In this document: positions 1 through 6,934 of the stretch, piece after piece
How the letters are laid out: the number at the start of each line of letters is the position of its first letter
Position numbering within the stretch: position 1 is the first letter of the stretch
Assembly (NCBI GenBank): GCA_029777935.1
Contig: JAKORH010000359.1
Location: forward strand, 1 to 24,752
Source of the DNA: Pseudomonadota bacterium
Lineage (GTDB): Bacteria; Pseudomonadota; Gammaproteobacteria; Burkholderiales; Burkholderiaceae
DNA length: 24,752 nt
Reading direction: 5' to 3'
The notes under the pieces: model-generated
The model's database searches: none
Told to the model about the DNA's origin: nothing
Seen by the model: only the letters and a program-made list of their open reading frames with translations
Translations under genes and position numbers: made by a program

Positions 1-2
1 CC

Positions 3-674
3 GCCGCCGCCAGCGGTCTGCGCCGCGCGCTCGATGCGCAGGGCAAGCGCGACACGCAGGTGATCGTGCTCGCCGGCGACGGCGGCACCTACGACATCGG
101 CTTCCAGTGCCTGTCGTCGGCGGCCGAGCGTAACGAGAACTTCATCTACTTCTGCCTCGACAACGAGGGTTACATGAACACCGGCGCGCAGAAGTCGTCG
201 TCGACGCCGCACTATGCGAGCACGGGATCGACGCCGGCCGGCAAGACCTCGCGCAAGAAGAACCTGACCGAGATCATGGCGGCGCACGAGGTGCCGTACG
301 TCGCCACCGCGAGCGTCGGGCACTTGCCCGACCTGCTCGCCAAGGTGAAGAAGGCGAAGCGGCTCCGCGGCACGCGCATCATCACGCTGCTGATCCCGTG
401 CCTCGACGGCTGGGGGCTGCCCGACGACATGGGACTGACCGCCGCGCGCTACGCGGTCGAGTGCGGCGCGTTCCCGCTGTACGAAGTCGAGAATGGCCGC
501 ACGTGGACGCTCAACCACACCGAGCGCACGCGGCGGGTCGGCGAGTACCTGGCGCTGCAGCGGCGCTACCGGCACCTCGCGCCCGCGCAGATCAAAGCGC
601 TGCAGGACGAGGTCGACGAGGTTTGGCAGAGGCTCGTGCAGAAGGACCGCGCCTCGCACGGAGCGGTGCAGTGA
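3..674 (+). CDS. 2-oxoacid:ferredoxin oxidoreductase beta subunit (PorB-like), 5' partial
   Basis: This is the C-terminal part of a thiamine-diphosphate-binding beta subunit of the pyruvate/2-oxoacid:ferredoxin oxidoreductase family. The family decarboxylates a 2-oxoacid to an acyl-CoA and passes electrons to ferredoxin. The frame is open from the left edge of the window, so the true start lies outside; the GTG at 60 is internal, because family-like sequence (AASGLRRAL) precedes it. The TPP/Mg signature is clear: GDGGTYDIG followed about 27 residues later by DNEGYMNTG, then the family's SSSTP...AGK stretch. The tail (RYRHLAPAQIKAL) also resembles PorB C-termini. The stop at 672-674 overlaps the GTG of the next gene, so the two are translationally coupled. 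Alpha and gamma subunits are presumably upstream. The substrate cannot be read from this part; pyruvate and aryl-2-oxoacids are both possible. Confidence 0.88.
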   Translation, partial: AAASGLRRALDAQGKRDTQVIVLAGDGGTYDIGFQCLSSAAERNENFIYFCLDNEGYMNTGAQKSSSTPHYASTGSTPAGKTSRKKNLTEIMAAHEVPYVATASVGHLPDLLAKVKKAKRLRGTRIITLLIPCLDGWGLPDDMGLTAARYAVECGAFPLYEVENGRTWTLNHTERTRRVGEYLALQRRYRHLAPAQIKALQDEVDEVWQRLVQKDRASHGAVQ

Positions 675-2719
675 CCGTAGACGTCGCGCAGGCGACCGCG
701 ATCCTCGCGCGCGCCGCGGCTGCAGGTCGCGCGGAGCTTGCGGCGGACGAAGTCGCGGCGCTGCTCGCTGCGCTTGGCATCGCGTCTGCCCTCGGTTCGA
801 CGGCGGCGCCGGTCGAGCTGCGCATCGCGCTTGCGAACACGCGCGAGTTCGGCTTCGTGCTGTCGGCCGGCGCGGGCGGGCTCGACGCGACGCTCGACGA
901 ACGCAATTTCCGGCGCGATCGCGGCGCGGTGCACGCCGCGGCCGAACTGACCGATGCGGCGGACTTTCTGCGCCTCGTCCGGCGCACGATCGCGTACCAA
1001 AAGCTCGCCGCAATCGGGCTGCGGCTCGACGCCCAGCTCGAAGCCTGCTTCGGCGCGCTGCTCGCGCTTGCCAAAGCGCTCGCCGCCGGCGCGCCGGGCG
1101 CGAAGTTCGCGCTGCAGAGCCTCGAGCTGGATCCGGTCCAGGTCGGAGAGGCGCTGACCTTCGCCGCTGCGCGATGTGCGGTCGGAGCGCCGGTCGCGCG
1201 CCCGCTGCCGCGCCCGATTCACAAGATCGACAAGCTGCTGCACCCGCGGTCGCTCGGCATCATCGGCGTGTCGGCGACCGGCATGAACTTCGCCCGCATC
1301 ATCCTGCGCAACCTCGCCGGCAGCGGCTATCCGAAAGAACAGATCACGATCCTGAAGCCCGGCGAAACGGAAATCGACGGCGTGCGCTGCGCCGACAGCC
1401 TGCGCGCGCTCGACCGCAAGCTCGATCTGCTGATCGTCGCCGTCAACGCCGATGCGGTGTACGGCCTCGTCGACGAGATCATCGAGACCGACAAGGTCGA
1501 AGCGGTGATGCTGATTCCAGGCGGGCTCGGCGAGACGAAGAAGAGCCGCGAGCCGGCGGCGGCGATGGCCGCGCGCATCAACACCGCGCACGGCCGGCCG
1601 GGCGGCGGGCCGATCTTCCTCGGTGCCAACTGTCTCGGCGTGGTGTCGCATCCGGGCGCATACGACTCGTGGTTCATTCCGCTGGAGCGGTTGCCGAAGC
1701 CGCAGAAGAAGCGCGAGCGCACCGCGGTGCTGCTGAGCCAGAGCGGCGCCTTCATGATCACGCGCCTGTCGCACAACCCGTGGCTCGATCCGCGCTACAT
1801 GCTGGCGATGGGCAACCAGACCGATCTGACGCACGGTGATCTGCTCGCGTACTTCGCGCAGCGGCCCGAGGTCGAGACGATCGGCATCTACATCGAAGGG
1901 TTCAAGGATCTCGACGGGCTCGACTTCGCGCGCGCGGTGCGCAGCGCCGTGCGCAACGGCAAGGACGTGGTCGTCTACAAGGCTGGCCGCACCATGCCCG
2001 GCGTGGGTGGCGCGCTCGGACACACGGCATCGATCGCGGGCAGCTACGCGCTGTTCGAATCGGTGATCCGTCACGCCGGCGCGATGGTGGCGAACACGGT
2101 CACCGACTTCGACGATCTCATCTACCTCGCCGGCGCGCTGCACGGCAAGCGCATCGGTGGCAGGCGGCTCGGCGCGATCAGCGGCGCGGGCTTCGAGGCG
2201 GTCAGCATGGCCGACTCGATGGACACGGGCAGCTTCGCGCTGGAAATGGGTGCGCTCGAACCGGCGACGATCGACCGTCTCAACGATATCCTCAAGGCCA
2301 AGCGGCTCGACGCGCTGGTCGAGATAAACAACCCCATCGACATCAATCCGGGCGCCGACGACGAGGCGCACCTCGCGATCGCCGAGGCGTTCCTGCGGGA
2401 CCCGAACATCGACGAGGTAGTGATCGCGCTCGATCCGACCGCCCCGTCCGTGCGCGCGCTCGAATCGAGCAAGCTGCGTCCGGGCCATGACATCAACGAC
2501 CCGGCGAGCACGGTGCATCTGATGCCGCCGATCGTCGCGCGCGTCGACAAGCCCGTGATCGGCGTCATCGACGCCGGCCGGCTCTACGACGCGATGGCTG
2601 CGCGCCTGATGGACCAGGGCGTGTGTATCTTCCGCAATTGCGCGCGCGCCACGACGGCGCTTACGCAGTACGTCGAGGCGCGCTTGAACGCATCCCATCT
2701 GTCAGAGGATCCAAGATGA
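671..2719 (+). CDS. NDP-forming acyl-CoA ligase family protein with shortened ATP-grasp region
   Basis: A 682-residue member of the ADP/NDP-forming acyl-CoA synthetase family, which interconverts acyl-CoA + ADP + Pi with acid + CoA + ATP. The GTG start at 671 overlaps the preceding stop (GTGA). The order is permuted relative to the usual alpha-beta fusion: an ATP-grasp-related segment (about residues 20-180), a CoA-binding Rossmann domain (about 190-320, LGIIGVSATG) and succinyl-CoA-ligase-like flavodoxin domains (about 340-660). The loop GHTASIAG carries the phosphorylatable His, at about residue 451. In the ATP-grasp part, the helix near residues 26-38 jumps within about 10 residues to the ELRIALANTREFG segment. 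Full-length relatives have about 90 residues there, including the Lys and HKSD-type loop that bind nucleotide. The usual E(L/I)NP metal motif reads ELDP. It may therefore bind CoA but phosphorylate nucleotide poorly. Product family is secure; activity is uncertain. Confidence 0.82.
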   Translation: MTVDVAQATAILARAAAAGRAELAADEVAALLAALGIASALGSTAAPVELRIALANTREFGFVLSAGAGGLDATLDERNFRRDRGAVHAAAELTDAADFLRLVRRTIAYQKLAAIGLRLDAQLEACFGALLALAKALAAGAPGAKFALQSLELDPVQVGEALTFAAARCAVGAPVARPLPRPIHKIDKLLHPRSLGIIGVSATGMNFARIILRNLAGSGYPKEQITILKPGETEIDGVRCADSLRALDRKLDLLIVAVNADAVYGLVDEIIETDKVEAVMLIPGGLGETKKSREPAAAMAARINTAHGRPGGGPIFLGANCLGVVSHPGAYDSWFIPLERLPKPQKKRERTAVLLSQSGAFMITRLSHNPWLDPRYMLAMGNQTDLTHGDLLAYFAQRPEVETIGIYIEGFKDLDGLDFARAVRSAVRNGKDVVVYKAGRTMPGVGGALGHTASIAGSYALFESVIRHAGAMVANTVTDFDDLIYLAGALHGKRIGGRRLGAISGAGFEAVSMADSMDTGSFALEMGALEPATIDRLNDILKAKRLDALVEINNPIDINPGADDEAHLAIAEAFLRDPNIDEVVIALDPTAPSVRALESSKLRPGHDINDPASTVHLMPPIVARVDKPVIGVIDAGRLYDAMAARLMDQGVCIFRNCARATTALTQYVEARLNASHLSEDPR

Positions 2720-3120
2720 GCGAAACGCTGCAGCCCGGACTCAGCCTGACCCGCCGAATAATCATCGATCGCGACCGCACGATCAGCTTCATGGGCGACG
2801 AGTGCCGTGTCTACGCGACGCCGCTGATGCTGTACGACATCGAGTTCGCCTGCCGCGACCTGCTGAAGGAGCACATCGGCGCCGACAAGGACTCCGTGGG
2901 CACGCGCGTCGAACTCGACCACGTCGGCGCGACGCTGCTCGGCATGTGGGTCGAGATCACCGTCACGCTGGCAAGCGTGAACGGCGCCGCGGTGTCGTTC
3001 GACTTCACCGTGCGCGACGCGGTCGAGGTGGTCGCGCGCGGCAAGCACAACCGCTTCATCGTCGGCGTCGAGAAGACCGCGCAGCGGCTGAAGGCGAAGT
3101 TGGCGAAGGCGGGCGGCTGA
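2716..3120 (+). CDS. FlK-like hotdog thioesterase
   Basis: A 134-residue thioesterase of the hotdog fold, closest by eye to the fluoroacetyl-CoA thioesterase FlK group. ATG at 2716 overlaps the ligase stop (ATGA), and a GAGG sits just upstream. Candidate catalytic residues Thr35 (in YATPLM), Glu43 and His69 (in ELDHVGAT) have exactly the spacing of Thr42/Glu50/His76 in FlK, and the C-terminal RGKHNRFIV is typical of the family. The protein probably hydrolyses a small or aromatic acyl-CoA in the cytosol. Its coupling to a 2-oxoacid oxidoreductase and a CoA ligase suggests it releases CoA from the acyl-CoA made by that complex, or clears a toxic acyl-CoA. Specific action on fluoroacetyl-CoA is not implied. 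An 80-bp degraded copy of this gene's 3' end lies at 3844-3924. Confidence 0.85.
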   Translation: MSETLQPGLSLTRRIIIDRDRTISFMGDECRVYATPLMLYDIEFACRDLLKEHIGADKDSVGTRVELDHVGATLLGMWVEITVTLASVNGAAVSFDFTVRDAVEVVARGKHNRFIVGVEKTAQRLKAKLAKAGG

Positions 3121-3168
3121 ACGCACGCGTTGGCGCGGTCGCGGTCGCAGCGGAAGTCGAGGGATCTC

Positions 3169-3474
3169 CTATCGTCTCTGTGCGCGTCGCTGCCAAATCA
3201 ATGGATCGCGTCGACCGTGGAATACCGCCAGCACAATCAAGGCATCGCCACGCGTGCGGAAATAGACGGAATACGGAAAGCGTCGCGCTACGGTCCTGCG
3301 GATGTCACGAAAGACCGTGGGATAACGCAGTGGGGCCGCGGCGGCGCCGGCAATGGCTTGCTCTATTTCGGTGATGAATTCTTCACCGAGTCCGGGCCGT
3401 CGCTCGTCATACCAAACGGCTGCGTCCTCGAACTCGGCTTGGGCGGCGCGCCGATAGACAACCCGTAACGTCAT
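3169..3474 (-). CDS. ParE/RelE-type toxin of a type II toxin-antitoxin pair
   Basis: A 101-residue protein with the RelE/ParE fold signature: N-terminal VVYRRAAQAEFEDAAVWYDE, central GLGEEFITEIEQAI, then RRFPYSVYFR and a C-terminal VLAVFHGRRDP strand-turn. ParE toxins act on gyrase and RelE toxins cleave ribosome-bound mRNA; sequence alone does not say which applies here. The RRFPY...FHGRRDP pattern is the one usually annotated as ParE-like. The ATG at 3474 overlaps the antitoxin stop (ATGA), so the antitoxin is translated first, which is the standard order. The gene converges on the thioesterase gene with a 48-bp gap, in which I see no obvious terminator. Confidence 0.87.
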   Translation of the reverse strand: MTLRVVYRRAAQAEFEDAAVWYDERRPGLGEEFITEIEQAIAGAAAAPLRYPTVFRDIRRTVARRFPYSVYFRTRGDALIVLAVFHGRRDPLIWQRRAQRR

Positions 3475-3701
3475 TTGCCGAGGCGAGCCCTCGCCCTTGC
3501 CTTGACTTCATCCCAGGGAACGACGTCGTCCGGGAACGCGTCGTCGTCGGCGACGCGTCGATCCAATTCGGCCCGCTGCGCATCCGTTAGCGGAAACGTC
3601 TGCGCGTCGGCGCAGATGCTGGCCCAAATCTCTTCAACGAGTGCCAAGCGGTCCTCGACATTGAGACGGTCGATTCCCAAGGTCTTCACAGAAACAGCCA
3701 T
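3471..3701 (-). CDS. Addiction module antitoxin (TIGR02574-like)
   Basis: A 76-residue antitoxin, partner of the adjacent ParE-type toxin. The ATG at 3701 follows a strong ribosome site (AGGAAGGGAG, about 6-8 bases upstream), which decides this start over longer in-frame options. The sequence has the arrangement of the small addiction-module family: an N-terminal LNVEDRLALVEEIWASI segment (the L(S/N)xxERLxLxExIWxSI pattern), then LTDAQRAELDRR and an acidic PDDVVPWDEVKARARARL tail that wraps the toxin. A perfect 10-bp palindrome lies 28 bp upstream of the start and may be the autoregulatory site. The pair is monocistronic with nothing else on this strand, as expected for a mobile or stabilising TA module. 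Confidence 0.87.
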   Translation of the reverse strand: MAVSVKTLGIDRLNVEDRLALVEEIWASICADAQTFPLTDAQRAELDRRVADDDAFPDDVVPWDEVKARARARLGK

Positions 3702-3729
3702 TGCGTTCTCCCTTCCTGGGCCGACTCTA

Positions 3730-3739
3730 GCACCGGTGC
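3730..3739. promoter_or_regulatory. 10-bp palindrome upstream of the toxin-antitoxin operon
   Basis: GCACCGGTGC is a perfect palindrome. On the minus strand it lies immediately upstream of TAGAGT (3729-3724), a plausible but weak -10 element for the antitoxin. A half-site CGGTGC recurs at 3757-3762. This position fits an operator for autorepression by the antitoxin, but no convincing -35 is placed at the right distance. The role is inference. Confidence 0.3.
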
Positions 3740-3843
3740 GCAGCGACGTCTGTCCACGGTGCTTCAAAACCGCTCTGATCGAACTCGCAATTCTCGCGAC
3801 AGAGGTTTCAGTGCGGCGAAGATCAAGGTGCAGGATCACGGCA

Positions 3844-3924
3844 CGCGACGCGGTCGAGGAGATCGCGCGGGGCAAGCACAACCGCTTCATCGTCGGCACC
3901 GAGAAGACTGCGCAGCGGCTCTGA
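3844..3924 (+). pseudogene. 3' remnant of an FlK-like thioesterase gene
   Basis: This segment matches 3013-3090 of the intact thioesterase gene with about 7 mismatches in 78 bases by my hand alignment. The offset is 831 bases (a multiple of three), so the reading frame is kept. It encodes RDAVEEIARGKHNRF followed by IVGTEKTAQRL and a stop, against RDAVEVVARGKHNRF...TAQRLKAKL in the intact gene. Several changes alter residues conservatively, which suggests the end of a once-functional paralogue rather than a recent copy. Upstream of 3844 the similarity stops abruptly and no start codon or N-terminal thioesterase motif is present. The toxin-antitoxin genes lie between the two copies. Confidence 0.72.
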
Positions 3925-4035
3925 ACGGAAACGGCGGTTCGTGCAACTCACGCGCGACGGTCGGGTCTTGGCGCGCTTTGCCGCAGCAGGGATCGCGCGA
4001 CGCGTGACTCGGCCGCTCCCCGGGGAGCAGTCGCC

Positions 4036-4533
4036 ATGGAAATCTGCCTTGTCTGCCTGCAAGTCGCCAACGGAGCCGACCTTGACGCCCGTCCGCCGCG
4101 ATGGCACGAGGCTGCCGAGCTGAGCGGCTTCCGCGAAGTGGCGCGCGACCATCCCGTGGTCATGGGTCGCAGGACCTGGGAGTCCCTGTCCGGCGGTCTG
4201 CCCGGCCGTCAGAACATCGTGCTGTCGTCGCAGAAGATTGCGCCGCGAGGTGCAATGCACTGCGACACCCTTCCCGAAGCGCTCACGCTGGTTTCGGTGC
4301 TCAGGCCGGCCAAGGTCTTTCTGCTCGGCGGCGAGGGGCTGTACGCGCAGGCCCGAACGATCGCCGACCGGATCTACCTCGCGCGAATCGCACCGGGAGC
4401 GATGGGCGCCCATGTATCGCAGCCCGCGATCGACCTGCAGCAGTTCGCCCTGGCGGACCGGTTCGCGCGGAAGGACGAGCAACGATGGCAGGTCATGGTC
4501 GACGAATACAGGCGGCGGCGGTCGATGCACTGA
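4036..4533 (+). CDS. Divergent dihydrofolate reductase
   Basis: A 165-residue dihydrofolate reductase homologue, normally the NADPH-dependent reducer of dihydrofolate to tetrahydrofolate. ATG 4036 has GGAG nine bases upstream. Recognisable pieces are HPVVMGRRTWESL (the canonical PVIMGRHTWESI block), LPGRQNIVLSS and VFLLGGEGLY (cofactor-binding GG motif). The N-terminal substrate region is unusual: the IG...LPW motif is missing and the sequence reads RWHEAAELSGF. Aligning its Trp23 with Trp22 of the E. coli enzyme puts Glu28 where E. coli has the catalytic Asp27; Glu serves the same role in vertebrate enzymes. It is not next to thyA, the usual partner. It could be an active but divergent enzyme, a trimethoprim-insensitive variant or a reductase of another pteridine or flavin. 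Family membership is firm; physiological substrate is not. Confidence 0.82.
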   Translation: MEICLVCLQVANGADLDARPPRWHEAAELSGFREVARDHPVVMGRRTWESLSGGLPGRQNIVLSSQKIAPRGAMHCDTLPEALTLVSVLRPAKVFLLGGEGLYAQARTIADRIYLARIAPGAMGAHVSQPAIDLQQFALADRFARKDEQRWQVMVDEYRRRRSMH

Positions 4534-4671
4534 GGCCGCTGCGGCGCAGCGCGATCGTCGGAATTTCTTACATCGGAATCGCCGCGCTTCGCTCGAACGC
4601 GCGCTTCGCCTTGATTCCTGAGGACAGAGGCTCAGGGGCAGGATTCTTGCTTGCTGCTTGACCGATGCAAG

Positions 4672-4700
4672 CTGCGTTGGGTCGTTCGCGGCCAACGCAG
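4672..4700. repeat. 9-bp perfect inverted repeat upstream of the 59-residue gene
   Basis: CTGCGTTGG (4672-4680) and CCAACGCAG (4692-4700) are exact reverse complements separated by 11 bases. The element ends 13 bases before the AGGAGG ribosome site of the small gene at 4724. There is no T-run after it, so it is a poor terminator for the reductase gene. It could be an operator or a leader hairpin. Confidence 0.5.
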
Positions 4701-4723
4701 ACGCCCCTGCCGCAGGAGGCCCC

Positions 4724-4903
4724 ATGAAGACCGCGCGAAATCCTGCGTTTCAGTACACGCCGAGCTACAAGACGGACGTGAAGAAGACCTTCGAGCGGGT
4801 GCGGCGCCGACTGCGCAGGGAGATCGACGCAGGCGCACCGGCGCCGCTGGCGCCCGTCAACATCGCATCGCTCGCGAAGCGGAAAGCGGGCGTCCGGCGC
4901 TGA
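4724..4903 (+). CDS. Small basic hypothetical protein (59 residues)
   Basis: A short gene with a very good start: ATG 4724 preceded by AGGAGG at 4714-4719. The product is strongly basic (clusters KKTFERVRRRLRR and AKRKAGVRR), with an aromatic N-terminal stretch (FQYTPSYKTDV), a proline/alanine-rich middle and no membrane segment or cysteines. The FQYTPSYKTDVKKTFERVRR pattern resembles small conserved proteins of unknown function that I have seen in Burkholderiales genomes, but I cannot name a family. The basic character would suit nucleic-acid or ribosome binding. It follows the reductase gene by 190 bp and is preceded by an inverted repeat, so it probably has its own control. Confidence 0.62.
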   Translation: MKTARNPAFQYTPSYKTDVKKTFERVRRRLRREIDAGAPAPLAPVNIASLAKRKAGVRR

Positions 4904-5157
4904 ACGTCAGCCGCCCAGAACCCTCAGATTCGGCCCCACCGGCACGGGTTGGTCCGTCGCCATCGCAGCGCTGAATGCCCACCAGCGGCGTTCCTTCAGT
5001 GCGTGCGTGACGGATCGCAGGGAAATGAATTTCATCGGCGCCTCCCGGACTTATCTGCCGTCTGGGTTGCGCGCGGCGCCTCAGGGGTTCAACCTGGCCC
5101 GCACGGCAACGTGGCATCAGCCGGGCCACCCCGTCGCCCGCACGCACACGGCGACAT

Positions 5158-6801
5158 TCAGTCGCGCGCTGATGCGTTGCGGTCCTGCCGGATCAGCTCC
5201 GCCCCGCGCTCCGCGATCATCAGCGTCGGCGAGTTGGTGTTGCCCGACGTGATCGTCGGCATGATCGACGCGTCGACGACGCGCAGCTTCCCGATGCCGA
5301 GCACGCGCAGGCGCGGATCGACGACCGCCAGCGGATCGTCGCGCTGGCCCATCCTGCAGGTGCCGACCGGATGGAAGATCGTGGTGCCGATGTCGCCGGC
5401 GGCGCGCACCAGCTCGGCGTCACTGCGCACCTGCGGCCCGGGCAGGAACTCGTCCGGCGCATAGCGTGCGAGCGCCTTCGCCTGCGCGATCCGGCGCGTC
5501 AGCCGCAGCGAGTCGGCCGCGACCTTGTGATCCTCGGGCGTGGCGAGGTAATTCGGCTGGATCGCGGGCGCCGCGCGCGGATCGGCGCTCTTGATGCGCA
5601 CGTGCCCGCGCGAGTTCGGCCGCAGGTTGCACACGCTGGCGGTGAACGCGGGGAACCTGTGCAGCGGATCGCCGAACTTGTCGAGCGTCAGCGGCTGCAC
5701 GTGGAACTCGATGTTCGGCGTCGCGTGCTCGGGTGATGAGCGCGTGAAGCCGCCGAGCTGGGACGGCGCCATCGTCAGCGGGCCGGTCCGGAACAGCGCG
5801 TACTCGAGCGCCATCTTCGCCTTGCCGATCCAGCTGTTGGCGAGCTTGTTCAGCGTCAGCACGTTGCGCACCTTGAAGCCCATCCGCAATTGCAGATGGT
5901 CCTGCAGGTTCTCGCCGACGCCGGGCAGCGCGTGCGCCAACGCGATGCCGTGCTGGGCGAGCAGCGGCGGCGGGCCGATCCCGGACAACTGCAGGATCTG
6001 CGGGCTGCCGATCGAACCAGCGGCCAGCACGGTTTCGATGCGCGCCTCGGCGAACCGGGCCTCGCCGCCGTGCGCGAACTCGACACCGAGGACTTGACGC
6101 TTGTCGACGCGCAAGCGCGTGACCTGCGCATCGGTGACAACGGTCAGATTCTTCCGGTGCGCGACCGGATGCAGGAACGCCTTCGACGAATTCAGCCGTA
6201 CGCCGCGCTTCTGGTTGACCTCGAACTTGCCCGCGCCCTCGTTGTCGCCGCGGTTGAAATCTGACGAGGCCGGGATGCCGCACTCGACCATCGCGTCGCG
6301 AAACGCGTTCAGGATCTCCCACTCGAGCCGCTGCTGCTCGACGCGCCAGGCGCCGCCGGCGCCGTGCGCCTCGTCGGCGCCGCGCCAGTGGTCCTCGCTG
6401 CGCTTGAAGAGCGGCAGCACGGCGTCCCAGCGCCAGCCGGAGTCGCCGGTGAGTGCAGCCCACTCGTCGTAGTCGCGCTTCTGTCCGCGCAGGTAGAGCA
6501 TCGCGTTGATCGACGAGCAGCCGCCGAGCACCCGGCCGCGCGCGTAGATGATCGAGCGGCCGTTCAGGCCGTCGCACGGCTCGGTGTGGTAGCACCAGTC
6601 GGTGCGCGGATTGTTGATGCAGTACAGGTACCCGACCGGGATGTGGATCCAGATCCAGTCGTCGCGGCCGCCCGCTTCGATCAGCAGCACCGAGACATCC
6701 GCATCGGCGGACAGGCGATTGGCGAGCAGGCAACCCGAGGTACCGGCGCCGACGATCACGTAGTCGAAGACTCCGAACTGCTTCGGTGTCGAACCGGCCA
6801 T
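5158..6801 (-). CDS. GMC family FAD-dependent alcohol/choline dehydrogenase-like oxidoreductase
   Basis: A 547-residue flavoprotein of the glucose-methanol-choline family, which oxidises alcohols to aldehydes or acids. Visible features in order: FAD-binding VIVGAGTSG near residues 15-23 with LLIEAGG at the second strand; the first GMC signature (ARGRVLGGCSSINAMLY); the second (GSIGSPQILQLSGIGPP); and the C-terminal catalytic His in FHPVGTCRMG (about 477) paired with Asn in GNTNSPTLMI (about 521). I chose ATG 6801 because it lies close to the FAD domain and has AGGGGAT upstream; an in-frame start 45 bases further up adds only a basic leader. There is no signal peptide, so it is cytosolic. It is separated by 133 bp from the radical SAM gene on the same strand and may be read through from it. 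The substrate is unknown; choline is not implied by context. Confidence 0.9.
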   Translation of the reverse strand: MAGSTPKQFGVFDYVIVGAGTSGCLLANRLSADADVSVLLIEAGGRDDWIWIHIPVGYLYCINNPRTDWCYHTEPCDGLNGRSIIYARGRVLGGCSSINAMLYLRGQKRDYDEWAALTGDSGWRWDAVLPLFKRSEDHWRGADEAHGAGGAWRVEQQRLEWEILNAFRDAMVECGIPASSDFNRGDNEGAGKFEVNQKRGVRLNSSKAFLHPVAHRKNLTVVTDAQVTRLRVDKRQVLGVEFAHGGEARFAEARIETVLAAGSIGSPQILQLSGIGPPPLLAQHGIALAHALPGVGENLQDHLQLRMGFKVRNVLTLNKLANSWIGKAKMALEYALFRTGPLTMAPSQLGGFTRSSPEHATPNIEFHVQPLTLDKFGDPLHRFPAFTASVCNLRPNSRGHVRIKSADPRAAPAIQPNYLATPEDHKVAADSLRLTRRIAQAKALARYAPDEFLPGPQVRSDAELVRAAGDIGTTIFHPVGTCRMGQRDDPLAVVDPRLRVLGIGKLRVVDASIMPTITSGNTNSPTLMIAERGAELIRQDRNASARD

Positions 6802-6934
6802 CGCTTCGAATCCCCTGTGCGCTCTGTATCGCGAGTGCGGCCGCATCGCGCACGGCGACCGTGATTCTGCGCCCGGCTTCGTCGGTAGCGCAAAGCAACG
6901 CCCGCGCGATCGGCGCGCAGGCGCGTCCCGCCCG

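Larger units (their letters stand above)
3702..4035. other. Intergenic stretch with TA promoter region and gene remnant
   Basis: These 334 bases hold no intact gene. From left to right they contain the upstream region of the antitoxin (palindrome at 3730-3739), about 100 bases of featureless sequence, the thioesterase 3'-end remnant (3844-3924) and the leader of the dihydrofolate reductase gene with its GGAG at 4023-4026. Confidence 0.6.

Noticed and set aside
566..2698. Long minus-strand open frame antisense to the ligase gene
   Set aside because: Low-complexity Arg/Asp/His-rich translation without motifs, while the + strand encodes a clear multi-domain protein.
3169..3701. The toxin-antitoxin pair as part of a larger defence island
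   Set aside because: No restriction, CRISPR, nuclease, reverse transcriptase, integrase or phage gene is found on either side; the neighbours are metabolic.
4617..4636. CCTGAG/CTCAGG stem after the dihydrofolate reductase gene as a terminator
   Set aside because: The stem is only 6 bp with an 8-base loop and no T-run follows on the + strand.
4904..5157. Possible small genes or RNA in the 254-bp gap before the GMC gene
   Set aside because: Open frames here are low-complexity, have no ribosome site and run into the GMC gene in antisense; no stable symmetric RNA fold was apparent.
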